A stretch of 64,000 nt of DNA from assembly GCF_003692615.1 (NCBI RefSeq), contig NZ_CP023540.1, positions 186,001 through 250,000 on the forward strand, written 5' to 3'. The position numbers and the translations under genes were made by a program. Below, in pieces: positions 9,910 through 18,753 of this stretch. The notes beneath the pieces were generated by a model, which saw only the letters and a program-made list of their open reading frames with translations, made no database searches and had not been told where the DNA came from. Positions within the stretch are counted from its first letter, which is position 1. Every line of letters starts with the position of its first letter. This DNA is from Chryseobacterium sp. 6424. Its GTDB lineage: Bacteria; Bacteroidota; Bacteroidia; Flavobacteriales; Weeksellaceae.

Positions 9910-10392
9910 ATGCAAAAAGAAATCTCCTCGCTGGTAAAAGTACGCTTCAGCGACTGCGACCCCATTGGTCACCTAAATAATGTAAAATACCTCGAATATA
10001 TGCTGAATGCCCGCGAAGACCATGTAGAAAGCGGCTACGGCTTCACTTACGAGGAATATACCCGCCGGACTGGCTGCACATGGATTACCATTCAAAATGA
10101 AATCGCTTATCTGAAAGAAGTAAGATACAATGCAAAAGTCCTGATCTCTAGTAAAACAATTGAGATAGGTGACCGGCTTTCTAAAGTAGAAATATTGATG
10201 AAAAGCGAAGACGGAAAAACCATCCACAGTATCTTGTGGCTTACCGTCATCTATTTTGATATGAAGACCCGCCGTTCGGTTGGCCAGCCGCCCGAAACCA
10301 TGAAGCTGTTTGAGGATTTTCTGGTAGAAGTCCCTCAGAAAGATTTTCAAAGCCGTGTGGCAAACCTGCGCAAAGAGAACAAGTCCGCATAA
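9910..10392 (+). CDS. Acyl-CoA thioesterase, 4HBT hotdog family
   Basis: Cytoplasmic hotdog-fold thioesterase of 160 aa, of the YbgC/FadM kind that hydrolyses acyl-CoA. The signature VRFSDCDPIGHLNNVKYLEY contains the catalytic Asp and the His-Leu-Asn-Asn turn. The long helix (YLEYMLNAREDHV) and the strands WITIQNEIAYLKEVRY and HSILWLTVIYFD complete the fold. Substrate chain length cannot be read from sequence. It precedes rmlD by 17 bp on the same strand, with no functional link visible. Confidence 0.88.
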   Translation: MQKEISSLVKVRFSDCDPIGHLNNVKYLEYMLNAREDHVESGYGFTYEEYTRRTGCTWITIQNEIAYLKEVRYNAKVLISSKTIEIGDRLSKVEILMKSEDGKTIHSILWLTVIYFDMKTRRSVGQPPETMKLFEDFLVEVPQKDFQSRVANLRKENKSA

Positions 10393-10409
10393 CATTCTTA
10401 TAAAACGAC

Positions 10410-11272
10410 ATGAAGAAAATACTGGTGATAGCGCTAACGGACAACTCGGGAACTGTTTCCGTAAGATCGCTCCTGATTTTGATAACCGCTTCGAATTTTA
10501 TTTCACAGATTCCGATACATTAGATATTACCAAACCGGATGAGATCAACGATTATTTCTATGACCTGAAGCCTCATTTCTGCATCAATGCCTCAGCCTAT
10601 ACCGCAGTTGACCTCGCTGAAACTGAACAGCAGAAAGCCTTTGCGGTCAATGCCACTGGGGTTGCCAACCTTGCGGAAGCCTGCGCTGAATATCAAACGG
10701 TACTTATTCATATCTCGACAGATTATGTTTTTGATGGAGACACACAAATCTCTTATTCTGAAGATAACTTTACTAATCCACAAAGCGTTTACGGCGCTTC
10801 AAAACTGGAAGGAGAAGCGTATGCGCTCGAAATTCATCATAAAACCATCATCCTGCGTACCTCGTGGTTATACTCTGAGTTTAATAAAAACTTTGTCAAG
10901 ACCATGTTGGACCTTTTTTCTGAACGTAAGGAACTCAGCATCGTGAACGACCAGTACGGCCAACCTACGAACGCCAACGATCTGGCTGAAGCAGTGATGA
11001 AAATCATCGAAACGCCAGCGCTAAAATTCGGGGTTTATCATTTCTCCAATTATCCGGAAACGACCTGGTATCATTTCGCAGAAAAAATCGCGGAGTTTTC
11101 TGGCTCAGACATACAACTGAAGCCGATAACCACCGAAGAATTTCCTACTGCGGCCAAACGCCCAATGCGCAGCACAATGTCTCTGGATAAAATTGAAGAA
11201 GTGTATGGTATAACGCCTAGACATTGGGAACACTCGCTTTTAGAATGTATAGAAATGCTACAAAAACAATGA
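10410..11272 (+). pseudogene. rmlD: dTDP-4-dehydrorhamnose reductase with an N-terminal frameshift
   Basis: Last enzyme of dTDP-L-rhamnose synthesis. From ATG 10410 the first seven codons read MKKILVI, then the frame is lost. One base over, the sequence continues GANGQLG, the NAD(P)-binding glycine motif expected directly after it. Inserting one G at 10430/10431 (ATAGCGCT to ATAGGCGCT) restores a 288-aa protein. Downstream motifs are intact: INASAYTAVDLAE, HISTDYVFDG, the catalytic YGASKLEGE (YxxxK) and RTSWLYS. Without repair the open frame would have to start in the upstream gene. An error in the sequence is as likely as real inactivation. Confidence 0.88.
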
Positions 11273-11943
11273 GGAAATTAATTGTACTGATGATGCTGGC
11301 CTTGTGCCAATTTGTTTTTGCACAACAGGTTATCATGAACCGTGTAGAAAAAGTTCATGACAATACAGATAAGTTCCTGTACCGAATAGATCCTCAAATA
11401 ACCAAAGCGGAATATCTTGGCGAGGTGGAAGTTCAGGGATTTTCCCATGATGATGTAGCAGTTTTTGGGAAGATTTATGCCAAAGCCAAACAAATTGGTG
11501 CAAACGCTTTCTCATTGAAACCTTTTGAGTCAATTGATGGGAGCAAACAAGATTTTGACGCTTCAAATTACCAGTTAAGTCTGTATTATACCACACCAGC
11601 AGATTTTCCTAAAGAAGATAACATCATTTACCTGATCTCGTCACCGAATACCAAGCAAACCATTGCGGTAAACAAAAAAAATATTGTTTTTGAGCCGCGC
11701 ACTTTCACGAAAATGCAGTTAGAGCCGGGCGTTACCTATACCATTTCCACCAGAAAATTATTGGGTACATCCATTCGTTTAGCTGCACAGGCACAACAGC
11801 CGGTACAGTATTTCCAGTTTTCTGCTTTCTCGGTAAACTCAAATCCTGGTGATGTAGGGATTCAATTGAAATCGGGTGACATTATGCGTCTCGAGCAGTC
11901 TTACGCACAGTTTTTGACCACTGTTTACGAATTTAAACCTTAG
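11269..11943 (+). CDS. Secreted protein of unknown function
   Basis: Not recognised. 224 aa from ATG 11269, which overlaps the rmlD stop (ATGA). A signal peptide (MRKLIVLMMLALCQFVFAQ) is followed by a soluble, strand-rich protein. The part KAEYLGEVEVQGFSHDDVAV, then KIYAKAKQIGANAFSLKPF, resembles the loosely defined fold in which a heavily regulated cell-surface protein carries a conserved Ala-Asn-Ala turn, but no family can be named. No cysteines in the mature part and no lipobox. The overlap with rmlD indicates co-translation. An upstream in-frame start at 11224 is rejected because it would hide the signal peptide. Confidence 0.7.
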   Translation: MRKLIVLMMLALCQFVFAQQVIMNRVEKVHDNTDKFLYRIDPQITKAEYLGEVEVQGFSHDDVAVFGKIYAKAKQIGANAFSLKPFESIDGSKQDFDASNYQLSLYYTTPADFPKEDNIIYLISSPNTKQTIAVNKKNIVFEPRTFTKMQLEPGVTYTISTRKLLGTSIRLAAQAQQPVQYFQFSAFSVNSNPGDVGIQLKSGDIMRLEQSYAQFLTTVYEFKP

Positions 11944-11969
11944 ATTTAATTCATTTAAAATTTTTAAAC

Positions 11970-12692
11970 ATGACAAAAGTAGATATACTGGCCATTGGTG
12001 CACACCCTGATGATGTGGAGCTTGGCTGTGGCGGAACACTTGCTAAAATGATCGCTGAAGGTAAAACAGTCGCCATCGTAGATCTTACCCAAGGCGAACT
12101 GGGCACCCGCGGAACCAATTTTACCAGGGCTGAAGAAGCTGCCAAAGCCTCGGAAATCTTAGGGATATCTTATCGTGAAAACCTAAGGATGAAAGACGGT
12201 TTCATACAGAATACGGAAGAATACCAAATGAAATTGGTGAAAGTTATTCGCAAATATCAACCAGAAATCGTGCTTGCCAACGCTATTGATGATCGCCATC
12301 CTGATCATGCCAAAGCCTCTAAACTGGTTTCTGACGCGTGTTTTCTTGCAGGTCTCGTAAAAATAGAAACCACCGCCGAAGGTGAACAACAAGTTGCCTG
12401 GCGGCCGAAACATATTTTCAACTATATCCAGTGGAAGCCTGTGCCACCGCAGTTTGTGGTAGATATTTCAGATTTCATGGATAAGAAGATTGAAGCTTGT
12501 TTAGCCTACAAAACACAGTTTTACGACCCTGAATCTAAGGAACCGATGACGCCCATAGCGACCAAGGATTTCCTGGAAAGCCTTACCTACCGCGCCCAGG
12601 ATTTGGGTAGGCTATCGGGCGTAGTGTATGCTGAAGGTTTTACCTCAGAAAAATTGATTGCATTCAAAAATTTCGACGGAATTGTTTTGTAA
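11970..12692 (+). CDS. bshB1: Bacillithiol biosynthesis deacetylase BshB1
   Basis: Zn-dependent LmbE-family deacetylase that converts GlcNAc-malate to GlcN-malate, the second step of bacillithiol synthesis. 240 aa with LAIGAHPDDVELGCGGT (zinc-binding His, Asp, Asp), LTQGELGTRG, and DDRHPDHAKAS (third zinc His and substrate-binding residues). BshA, the first enzyme of the pathway, is encoded at 20042-21193 in this window, on the opposite strand. The -33 box of the tRNA-His promoter overlaps the 3' end of this gene. Confidence 0.93.
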   Translation: MTKVDILAIGAHPDDVELGCGGTLAKMIAEGKTVAIVDLTQGELGTRGTNFTRAEEAAKASEILGISYRENLRMKDGFIQNTEEYQMKLVKVIRKYQPEIVLANAIDDRHPDHAKASKLVSDACFLAGLVKIETTAEGEQQVAWRPKHIFNYIQWKPVPPQFVVDISDFMDKKIEACLAYKTQFYDPESKEPMTPIATKDFLESLTYRAQDLGRLSGVVYAEGFTSEKLIAFKNFDGIVL

Positions 12693-12715
12693 TTTCACAG
12701 AAAAGGCTATATTTG
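12685..12715 (+). promoter_or_regulatory. Complete Bacteroidota promoter for tRNA-His
   Basis: TTTTG (12685-12689), an 18-bp spacer, and TATATTTG (12708-12715) form a full -33/-7 promoter. Transcription would start near 12722, about five bases before the tRNA. The -33 box lies in the last codons of bshB1. Confidence 0.8.
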
Positions 12716-12726
12716 CACACTCAAAC

Positions 12727-12801
<75 letters not shown>

Positions 12802-12812
12802 CAAAAAATAAG

Positions 12813-12842
12813 AAACGTACTGGCGATCAGTACGTTTTTTTT
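12813..12842 (+). terminator. Terminator after tRNA-His
   Basis: Perfect 10-bp stem AAACGTACTG (12813-12822) / CAGTACGTTT (12828-12837), 5-nt loop GCGAT, followed by a T run. Confidence 0.9.
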
Positions 12843-12967
12843 GCCTATATCCGAAAAAAGTAAGGCCAAGTGTGGCTTTTCAAAAACTGAATAGCGAAGT
12901 CGGTATTTTATGGATGGTGTTTGGCTACTTACTAATAACTAAACAAAAAAGCATCCCTGTGGATGCT

Positions 12968-13303
12968 TTATAATTCGTCATCAGACTCTATAGTGAATGA
13001 CTTGGTTTTAAAATCTTTTTCGTGTCTTTCAGAAATCACGTCTTCTCCTTTTTGCGTAATGATGAAGTCGGTCGACTCTCTGAACATTTCTTCAAAACTC
13101 TTAAAATCCTCTTTGTAAAGATATATTTTGTGCTTTTCGTAGCTCGGCTCCCCATTCTCCGAAAAGTGTTTTTTGCTTTCGGTAATGGTAAGGTAATAAT
13201 CGCCGGCTTTGGTTTCGCGCACATCAAAGAAGTAGGTTCTCCGGCCTGCCTTCAGCACTTTCGTGAATATCTCATTTTCCTGACGTTCCTTGTAATCATT
13301 CAT
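12968..13303 (-). CDS. DUF3276 / PUR-domain nucleic-acid-binding protein
   Basis: Small cytoplasmic protein of 111 aa in the DUF3276 family, which carries a PUR repeat (single-stranded nucleic-acid-binding Pur-alpha fold). Visible: EIFTKVLKAGRRTYFFDVRE, a strand-rich core ITESKKHF, then an acidic tail ending ESDDEL. The start at 13303 (MNDYKERQENE) fits the family; a longer frame to 13336 would overlap the -7 box and is rejected. It has its own promoter with both boxes. Its cellular role in Bacteroidota is not established. Confidence 0.85.
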   Translation of the reverse strand: MNDYKERQENEIFTKVLKAGRRTYFFDVRETKAGDYYLTITESKKHFSENGEPSYEKHKIYLYKEDFKSFEEMFRESTDFIITQKGEDVISERHEKDFKTKSFTIESDDEL

Positions 13304-13333
13304 TTGTAGCTTATTTTTTTGTATCCTATAAAA

Positions 13334-13364
13334 CAAATATAAAGGATTTCCGGGAATTGCAAAA
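13334..13364 (-). promoter_or_regulatory. Complete promoter for the DUF3276 gene
   Basis: On the minus strand: TTTTG (13364-13360), 18-bp spacer, TATATTTG (13341-13334). This is the same spacing and nearly the same sequence as the tRNA-His promoter. The start codon is 30 bp downstream of the -7 box. Confidence 0.8.
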
Positions 13365-13417
13365 TTTATTTTTAACTTTTGTTAAGAAATACAGATTATC
13401 GGTAAAGGATTCGCATT

Positions 13418-15079
13418 TTAAGCTTCCGCGGGGCTTTCTACAGGCGTGAGGTTCAGTATTTTATCCGCCCGTTTTGCGCTGCTTTCGCGATGGGTGATTA
13501 TGATGGAAGTGCTTTTTTCGAGTTCATTTTCGATGTTTTGAAGGATATTCTCTTCCGTTTCGGTATCCAAAGCAGAGAGTGAGTCATCAAAAATCAGTAT
13601 TTTCGGATCCTTAATGAGCGCCCTGGCGATACAGATGCGCTGTTTCTGGCCACCTGAAAGCATCACACCGCGTTCGCCGACCATGGTTTTATACTGATCT
13701 TTAAATTCGATGATGTTTTTATGTACATCGGCTTTTTTTGCATATTCAGTCACACGCTCCAGTGTTGGTTTGTCTATCGCGAAGCCAATATTGTTTTCAA
13801 TCGTATCTGAAAAAAGGAAACTCTCCTGCGGAATGTATCCTATATGATTGCGGTAATTACTCAGGTTATGTTCCTTCAGGTTTTTGCCATCTATTAGGAT
13901 TTCGCCTTCTGTAGGGTCTATCAGCCGGCAGAGTAGTAGTGCTACCGTGGATTTTCCGCTGCCGGTTTTCCCCATGATGGCGAGTGATTTCCCAGCTTCT
14001 ATCTTGAAGCTAAGGTTATCCAGCGCTTTGATACCGGTATTTGGGTAAACGTAAGACACATTGCGGAACTCGATATCGCCTTTGATAGGATAAACATCAT
14101 TATTGGTGTTGATGATGTCGGTCTTCATATCCAGAAATTCATTGATACGAGCCATTGAGGCTTCCGCACGCTGATTTACTGATGTCACCCAACCAACCAT
14201 AGAGAAAGGCCAGATGAGAATATTGATGTACAGGAAGAAATCTGCGATTTTCCCGACACTGAGTTCGTTGTTGAGATATTTCTCGCCGCCGATGACCAGT
14301 ATGACCACATTCAAAAGTCCGATAACAAAGAGGATGATGGTGAAGAAATAGGCTTCAGTCTTTGCCAAATCAAGGGCTTTTTCCTGATAATCCTTTACCT
14401 TGATGCCATAATTCTTCTCAATATATTTTTCTTTCGCAAAGAATTTGACCACGCGGATGCCCGAGAAACTGTCCTGCACAAAAGTGGAGATCGCCGATTG
14501 GCTTTTCTGCATGATCTTCGACTTGCGGTTGATGATGGAGCTTACTTTATAAATGACAAACGAGAGGATGGGCAATGGCACCAACGACCAAACGGTCATC
14601 GAGACATCGGTTTTAAGCATATAGATGCTGGTAATGATAAGCAAGATCAGCAGGTTTACCACATACATCACACCAGGCCCCAAATACATCCTTACCGCTA
14701 CCACGTCTTCACTTAGGCGGTTCATCAGGTCGCCAGTAGTGGTTTTTTTGAAATCGGTTAACGAAAGGTCTTGATAATGGGTGTAGATCTTATTCTTAAG
14801 TTCATACTCTATCCTCCGCGAAGCTACGATGATCGTCTGGCGCATCATAAAGGTGAAGAATCCTGTAAGCACCGAAGAAATCACGATAATAGCGACATAA
14901 ATGAGCACTTGGCGGTTAAACCCTAAATTTCCGGTGTTGGCGATCTCATCCACCGAGCGCCCGACGAACTGCACTTTATATATGCTGAAAAAGTTACTGG
15001 CAATGATGAATAAAAACCCCCAGAACAACAGCATCCGGTGTTTCCAAAAGTAAGGGTTCAGGGTTTTCAGTGCGTTCAT
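13418..15079 (-). CDS. MsbA-like ABC exporter (membrane and ATPase fused)
   Basis: Half-transporter of 553 aa that would work as a homodimer to flip or export a lipid or hydrophobic compound. Six membrane helices (about residues 15-310), then a nucleotide-binding domain with Walker A GKTGSGKST, Q-loop IGYIPQESFLFSD, signature LSGGQKQR, Walker B KILIFDDSLSA and the switch His in ITHRES. The Walker B ends in Asp-Asp where most ABC proteins have Asp-Glu, so the general-base Glu is replaced by Asp; ATP turnover may be altered. The start at 15079 (MNALKTLNPYFW) fits the family; the longer frame upstream contains no membrane logic. Substrate unknown. Confidence 0.9.
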   Translation of the reverse strand: MNALKTLNPYFWKHRMLLFWGFLFIIASNFFSIYKVQFVGRSVDEIANTGNLGFNRQVLIYVAIIVISSVLTGFFTFMMRQTIIVASRRIEYELKNKIYTHYQDLSLTDFKKTTTGDLMNRLSEDVVAVRMYLGPGVMYVVNLLILLIITSIYMLKTDVSMTVWSLVPLPILSFVIYKVSSIINRKSKIMQKSQSAISTFVQDSFSGIRVVKFFAKEKYIEKNYGIKVKDYQEKALDLAKTEAYFFTIILFVIGLLNVVILVIGGEKYLNNELSVGKIADFFLYINILIWPFSMVGWVTSVNQRAEASMARINEFLDMKTDIINTNNDVYPIKGDIEFRNVSYVYPNTGIKALDNLSFKIEAGKSLAIMGKTGSGKSTVALLLCRLIDPTEGEILIDGKNLKEHNLSNYRNHIGYIPQESFLFSDTIENNIGFAIDKPTLERVTEYAKKADVHKNIIEFKDQYKTMVGERGVMLSGGQKQRICIARALIKDPKILIFDDSLSALDTETEENILQNIENELEKSTSIIITHRESSAKRADKILNLTPVESPAEA

Positions 15080-15186
15080 AAGAAATAGTATAAAACTCAG
15101 GTAAAATGAAATGCAAAAATAAGAAATTGAAATTTGACCGCCCGCCCGCCAGCGCCATAACAAACAGTGCGTTTGTAAAAAAATAC

Positions 15187-15194
15187 TATCTTTG
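15187..15194 (+). promoter_or_regulatory. -7 box for nusB
   Basis: TATCTTTG fits TAnnTTTG and lies 23 bp before the nusB start. No -33 TTTG at the usual distance. Confidence 0.45.
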
Positions 15195-15217
15195 CAGCCA
15201 TAAAAAAGTTCTTTGAA

Positions 15218-16123
15218 ATGTTAGGAAGAAGACAAATTCGTGAAAAAGTAATAGAATCGGTATATTCTTATTACCAAAACCCTGTGAAGGCCGATGTGGT
15301 GGAGAAAAATATGTTCGCACAGATCGAAAAAATTTATCACCTTTACATCTACCAGCTTAATTTTTTGGTCGCACTGAAGGATTTGGCAGAACACCAAATC
15401 GAAATTGGTAAGAATAAATTCATTAAAACCGAAACAAATACCAATCCTAACCAGAAATTCATCAACAACCAAGTCTTGAAAATGCTGGAGGAGAATACCG
15501 AAAGACTCTCCTTCACCACCAAACATCAGGAACTGAAGTGGGAACTGTATGATGAACTTTTGGTAAAGACTTTTCAGCGAATGACAGCGGGGAAAAGGTA
15601 TCAGGACTTTATGAAAGAAGAGGGCTATTCTTTCGAGGAAGACCAAAAATTCATCGGGAAACTATTCCTGAGATATCTGGCAGAGAATGAGGATTTCCAT
15701 GAGCATCTGGAAGAAAAAGAAATCAGCTGGTCTGATGATTTCCATATCTCTAACTCCATGATCCAGAAAACCATCGGCTTTTTTAAGGAAAATGAGCCCA
15801 GCCATACTTTAATTAAGATGATTAAGGATGAAGATGACCGCGATTTTGCACGCAAACTGCTGCGTCAAACCCTCGCACACTGGGAAGAAGCGGAGAAGAA
15901 ACTTGCAAGCCGCCTCGAGAACTGGGATCTTGAAAGGATTTCACTCATTGACCGTATCATCCTCATCACCGCTATCTGCGAACTCGATTATTTCCCGCTC
16001 ACACCCGCGCGCGTGATCATCAATGAGTATATCGAAATTTCAAAAGTCTTCTCTACCGACCGTTCAAACATCTTTATCAACGGTATTTTAGATAAATACA
16101 CCAAAGAATTAAACAGAAACTAA
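15218..16123 (+). CDS. nusB: Transcription antitermination factor NusB (extended form)
   Basis: RNA-binding partner of NusE in rRNA antitermination. The NusB fold is clear at the C-terminus: LEISLIDRIILITAICEL-type helix (here ERISLIDRIILITAICELDY), ARVIINEYIEISKVFSTDRS, and INGILDKYTKELN. At 301 aa it is about twice the length of E. coli NusB (139 aa). The N-terminal half (LGRRQIREKVIESVYSYYQ) holds the first NusB helix, and a long, charged, helical insert lies between. Such long forms are usual in Bacteroidota. It begins a run with the DUF1573 lipoprotein gene and yajC. Confidence 0.92.
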   Translation: MLGRRQIREKVIESVYSYYQNPVKADVVEKNMFAQIEKIYHLYIYQLNFLVALKDLAEHQIEIGKNKFIKTETNTNPNQKFINNQVLKMLEENTERLSFTTKHQELKWELYDELLVKTFQRMTAGKRYQDFMKEEGYSFEEDQKFIGKLFLRYLAENEDFHEHLEEKEISWSDDFHISNSMIQKTIGFFKENEPSHTLIKMIKDEDDRDFARKLLRQTLAHWEEAEKKLASRLENWDLERISLIDRIILITAICELDYFPLTPARVIINEYIEISKVFSTDRSNIFINGILDKYTKELNRN

Positions 16124-16128
16124 ATCAT

Positions 16129-16599
16129 ATGAAAAAGTTAGTAAAAGTATTTCCACTTATTGCAGCGCTTGCCTTGGTAAGCTGCAAAAAAGACCAATCC
16201 GCGGATCAACTTGTTGCACAGCAAGACAGTACCGGTACAACCACGGCGGCAGTAGTAGAAACTCCGGCAGCTCCGGTTTCAGGACCGTTAACTACCGCAG
16301 CACTGTCTGAATCTTCTTACAGTTTCGGTAAAATTAAAAAAGGAGATCAGGTAGAGCATGTATATGAAATCACCAACACTGGTGAAAACCCACTGATTAT
16401 TTCGGAAGTGAAACCTGCATGTGGCTGTACAGCACCAGATTATACCAAAGATCCTATTATGCCCGGACAGAAAGGTACCATTACCCTGAAATTCGATTCC
16501 GCGAGCTTCGATGGTATGGTGAGCAAGCAGGCGGAGGTTTTTGCCAATGTAGAAAAATCACCGATCGTTATTAGTTTCACTGCTGATATTCAACCTTAA
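16129..16599 (+). CDS. DUF1573 lipoprotein
   Basis: Lipoprotein of 156 aa. Lipobox LVSC, then a low-complexity Thr/Ala/Pro linker, then a DUF1573 Ig-like domain: SSYSFGKIKKGDQVEHVYEI, NTGENPLIISEVKPACGCTA and the strand KGTITLKFDS. The conserved Cys-Gly-Cys is present. The domain is related to ASPM/SPD-2/Hydin-type Ig folds; function unknown. It starts 5 bp after nusB and is followed 10 bp later by yajC. Confidence 0.9.
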   Translation: MKKLVKVFPLIAALALVSCKKDQSADQLVAQQDSTGTTTAAVVETPAAPVSGPLTTAALSESSYSFGKIKKGDQVEHVYEITNTGENPLIISEVKPACGCTAPDYTKDPIMPGQKGTITLKFDSASFDGMVSKQAEVFANVEKSPIVISFTADIQP

Positions 16600-16609
16600 A
16601 AATTATACA

Positions 16610-16942
16610 ATGATATCAATATTTTTACAGGCCGCGCCTGGCGGTGAAGCTTCTATGATGCCAACCATGATTATGATGGGACTGATGTTCGTAGGATTCT
16701 ATTTTCTGATGATCCGTCCGCAGATGCGTAAGGCAAAACAGGAAAAAAACTTTCAAGCCACACTTAAGGTAGGCAGCAGAGTAGTGACGACTTCCGGCAT
16801 GCACGGCAGAATTGCCCAGATTATGGAAGATGGGGTTGTCATCGAAACGCTCTCCGGAAAACTGAAGTTCGAGAAAGCGGCCATCTCAAGAGATTTTACC
16901 CAGCAGCGTTTCCCGGAAACCACTGGTGAAGAAAAAAAATAA
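16610..16942 (+). CDS. yajC: Preprotein translocase subunit YajC
   Basis: Small single-span subunit of the SecDF-YajC complex, 110 aa. One membrane helix (about residues 16-36, IMMGLMFVGFYFLMIRPQ) with the signature YFLMIRPQMRKAK, then the cytoplasmic domain VGSRVVTTSGMHGRIAQI. Directly followed by a strong terminator. Confidence 0.95.
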   Translation: MISIFLQAAPGGEASMMPTMIMMGLMFVGFYFLMIRPQMRKAKQEKNFQATLKVGSRVVTTSGMHGRIAQIMEDGVVIETLSGKLKFEKAAISRDFTQQRFPETTGEEKK

Positions 16943-16946
16943 AAAA

Positions 16947-16975
16947 AAAGCAACTGTTTTCAGTTGCTTTTTTTG
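16947..16975. terminator. Bidirectional terminator between yajC and the transporter gene
   Basis: Ten-base stem AAAGCAACTG (16947-16956), TTTT loop, CAGTTGCTTT (16961-16970), with A tract before and T tract after. Serves yajC on + and the converging transporter gene on -. Confidence 0.9.
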
Positions 16976-16977
16976 CT

Positions 16978-18666
16978 TTAACAGAAGATGAGAATCAGCA
17001 GACTCGCGACAAAAATCCTGAAGATAGTCACCAGCGGGTACACCTGCGCGTAGCTTTGGATCGGGATGTCGGAATCCAGGTAATTGGTACTGAATGAAAG
17101 CGCCGCCGGATCCGTATAGCTGCCACTCATAATGCCGGACAGCTGCAGATAATTGATCTTCATGATGAAATGTCCCACGATTACCATTACAATTAATGGG
17201 ATAAACGTAATGGCCGAGCCAAACAGCAGCCAGTTCCAGCCGTTATATTTGATGAAATTTTCATAAAACCCATCGCCGGCGTGTATCCCTACAGCCGCAA
17301 AAAACAGACAGATTCCAAAATCCTTCATAAAATAAATCGCTCCGTTATTGATATATGAATGGATGAACGAAATACCGCCATAGCGGCTGATGAGCAGGGC
17401 GACAATCAGCGGGCCGGCCGCAAAACCAAGTTTTATAGGCACCGGCAAACTCGGGATGACAATTGGTACTGAACCTAAGATGACACCGAGCAACAAACCT
17501 GCAAATAGGGACAGGAAATCAGGTTCAAGCAGTTTCTTTTCAGAGTTACCGATGATTTCCTCAACTTCCGCGATGGCTTCTTTCGAGCCAATTACACGTA
17601 ATTTATCGCCGTAAAACAATTCCAGGGAAGGGCGTGGCAGTATTTCGCGGCCGGCACGGAAAACGCGGGTTACCTTTAGGTCGTACGTATTATACAGATC
17701 AAGTTCTGAAAGTTTTTTATGTATAGCTGAAGGTTTGGTGACAAAAATATTGCGGTTATGAATATCAGAAGCCGATTCGATGAACAAATCCGTCGAAGGA
17801 CGCCCAACTTTTTCAATAAAAGTATCCACATCTTTCTCTAGGCCAACCAACATCAGTACATCACGGTTGCGCAGCTCCATATCGGCTGTCGGCGATTTCA
17901 CCGCCTCACTACCGCTGTGTTTCAGCCTGGATACCACGATGTTTGTCCCACATTCTTTCAGGCTTTGGTGAAGTGTTTTACCGAAAAATTCTGGGTTGGT
18001 GACACGCATCTTCTTATGAATCAAAGGCAGTTCTGTATTGATCTTAGACATCCGGAACTTGCGCATTTCTGTTTCCGGATTAATTTTCAATAGAAATTTC
18101 GAAATGATGATGGTACCGATGATGCCGAAAACGCCCAGTGGATATGTAATCGCATAACCAATAGCAGGGTCATTGAAAGCACGGTCGGGGAACTTAGCGG
18201 AGATTTCTTCAATGGTATTTTTTGCGGCACCAAGCCCCGGCGTATTGGTGACAGCACCGCTCATGATGCCCACCAGATCTTCCATTTGTAAACCGGTGAT
18301 GTAGTAAAGCCCAACAGCTACTAACCCGCCTAAAAGTACGGTAGATACAGCCAGAAGATTAAACTTCAAGCCTTCATTCCGGAAGGAAGAGAAGAACGAA
18401 GGGCCAACCTGCAGCCCGATGCCGTACACAAACAGAATTAAACCGAAATCGCGTATGAAGAGAAGGATGCTTTCATCCATCCGATACCCAAAATGGCCTA
18501 ACAGGAGCCCGGTAAACATCACAGCAGAAACACCGAAGGTGATTTTGCCAAGTTTCAGTCGGCCAAAAAAAATTCCCGATCCCACGGCGAGAATTAGGAC
18601 GATGATGGATTGGGTAACATTGGGGTTTTCTACAGGGAGCAGCAGTGCCTTTAACCAGTCGAACAT
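16978..18666 (-). CDS. YidE/YbjL/AspT-type membrane transporter with two RCK_C domains
   Basis: Inner-membrane transporter of 562 aa with the duplicated AspT/YidE/YbjL architecture: about five helices, a central cytoplasmic block, then about five more helices. The repeat signature occurs twice as GIMSGAVTNTPGLGAA and GIMSGSYTDPAAL. The middle (about residues 205-370) contains two TrkA_C (RCK_C) domains, recognisable by RNRDVLMLVGLEKDVDTF and FYGDKLRVIGSKEAIAEV. In AspT the family exchanges aspartate and alanine; the substrate here is unknown. Confidence 0.88.
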   Translation of the reverse strand: MFDWLKALLLPVENPNVTQSIIVLILAVGSGIFFGRLKLGKITFGVSAVMFTGLLLGHFGYRMDESILLFIRDFGLILFVYGIGLQVGPSFFSSFRNEGLKFNLLAVSTVLLGGLVAVGLYYITGLQMEDLVGIMSGAVTNTPGLGAAKNTIEEISAKFPDRAFNDPAIGYAITYPLGVFGIIGTIIISKFLLKINPETEMRKFRMSKINTELPLIHKKMRVTNPEFFGKTLHQSLKECGTNIVVSRLKHSGSEAVKSPTADMELRNRDVLMLVGLEKDVDTFIEKVGRPSTDLFIESASDIHNRNIFVTKPSAIHKKLSELDLYNTYDLKVTRVFRAGREILPRPSLELFYGDKLRVIGSKEAIAEVEEIIGNSEKKLLEPDFLSLFAGLLLGVILGSVPIVIPSLPVPIKLGFAAGPLIVALLISRYGGISFIHSYINNGAIYFMKDFGICLFFAAVGIHAGDGFYENFIKYNGWNWLLFGSAITFIPLIVMVIVGHFIMKINYLQLSGIMSGSYTDPAALSFSTNYLDSDIPIQSYAQVYPLVTIFRIFVASLLILIFC

Positions 18667-18753
18667 AGCTGAGAAATTTGTTTATGTAAAGGTAAGACTA
18701 AATAAGATGAAACGCTTCGGGCCGCAAATGAATTATGTCAGAATAGCTACAAA

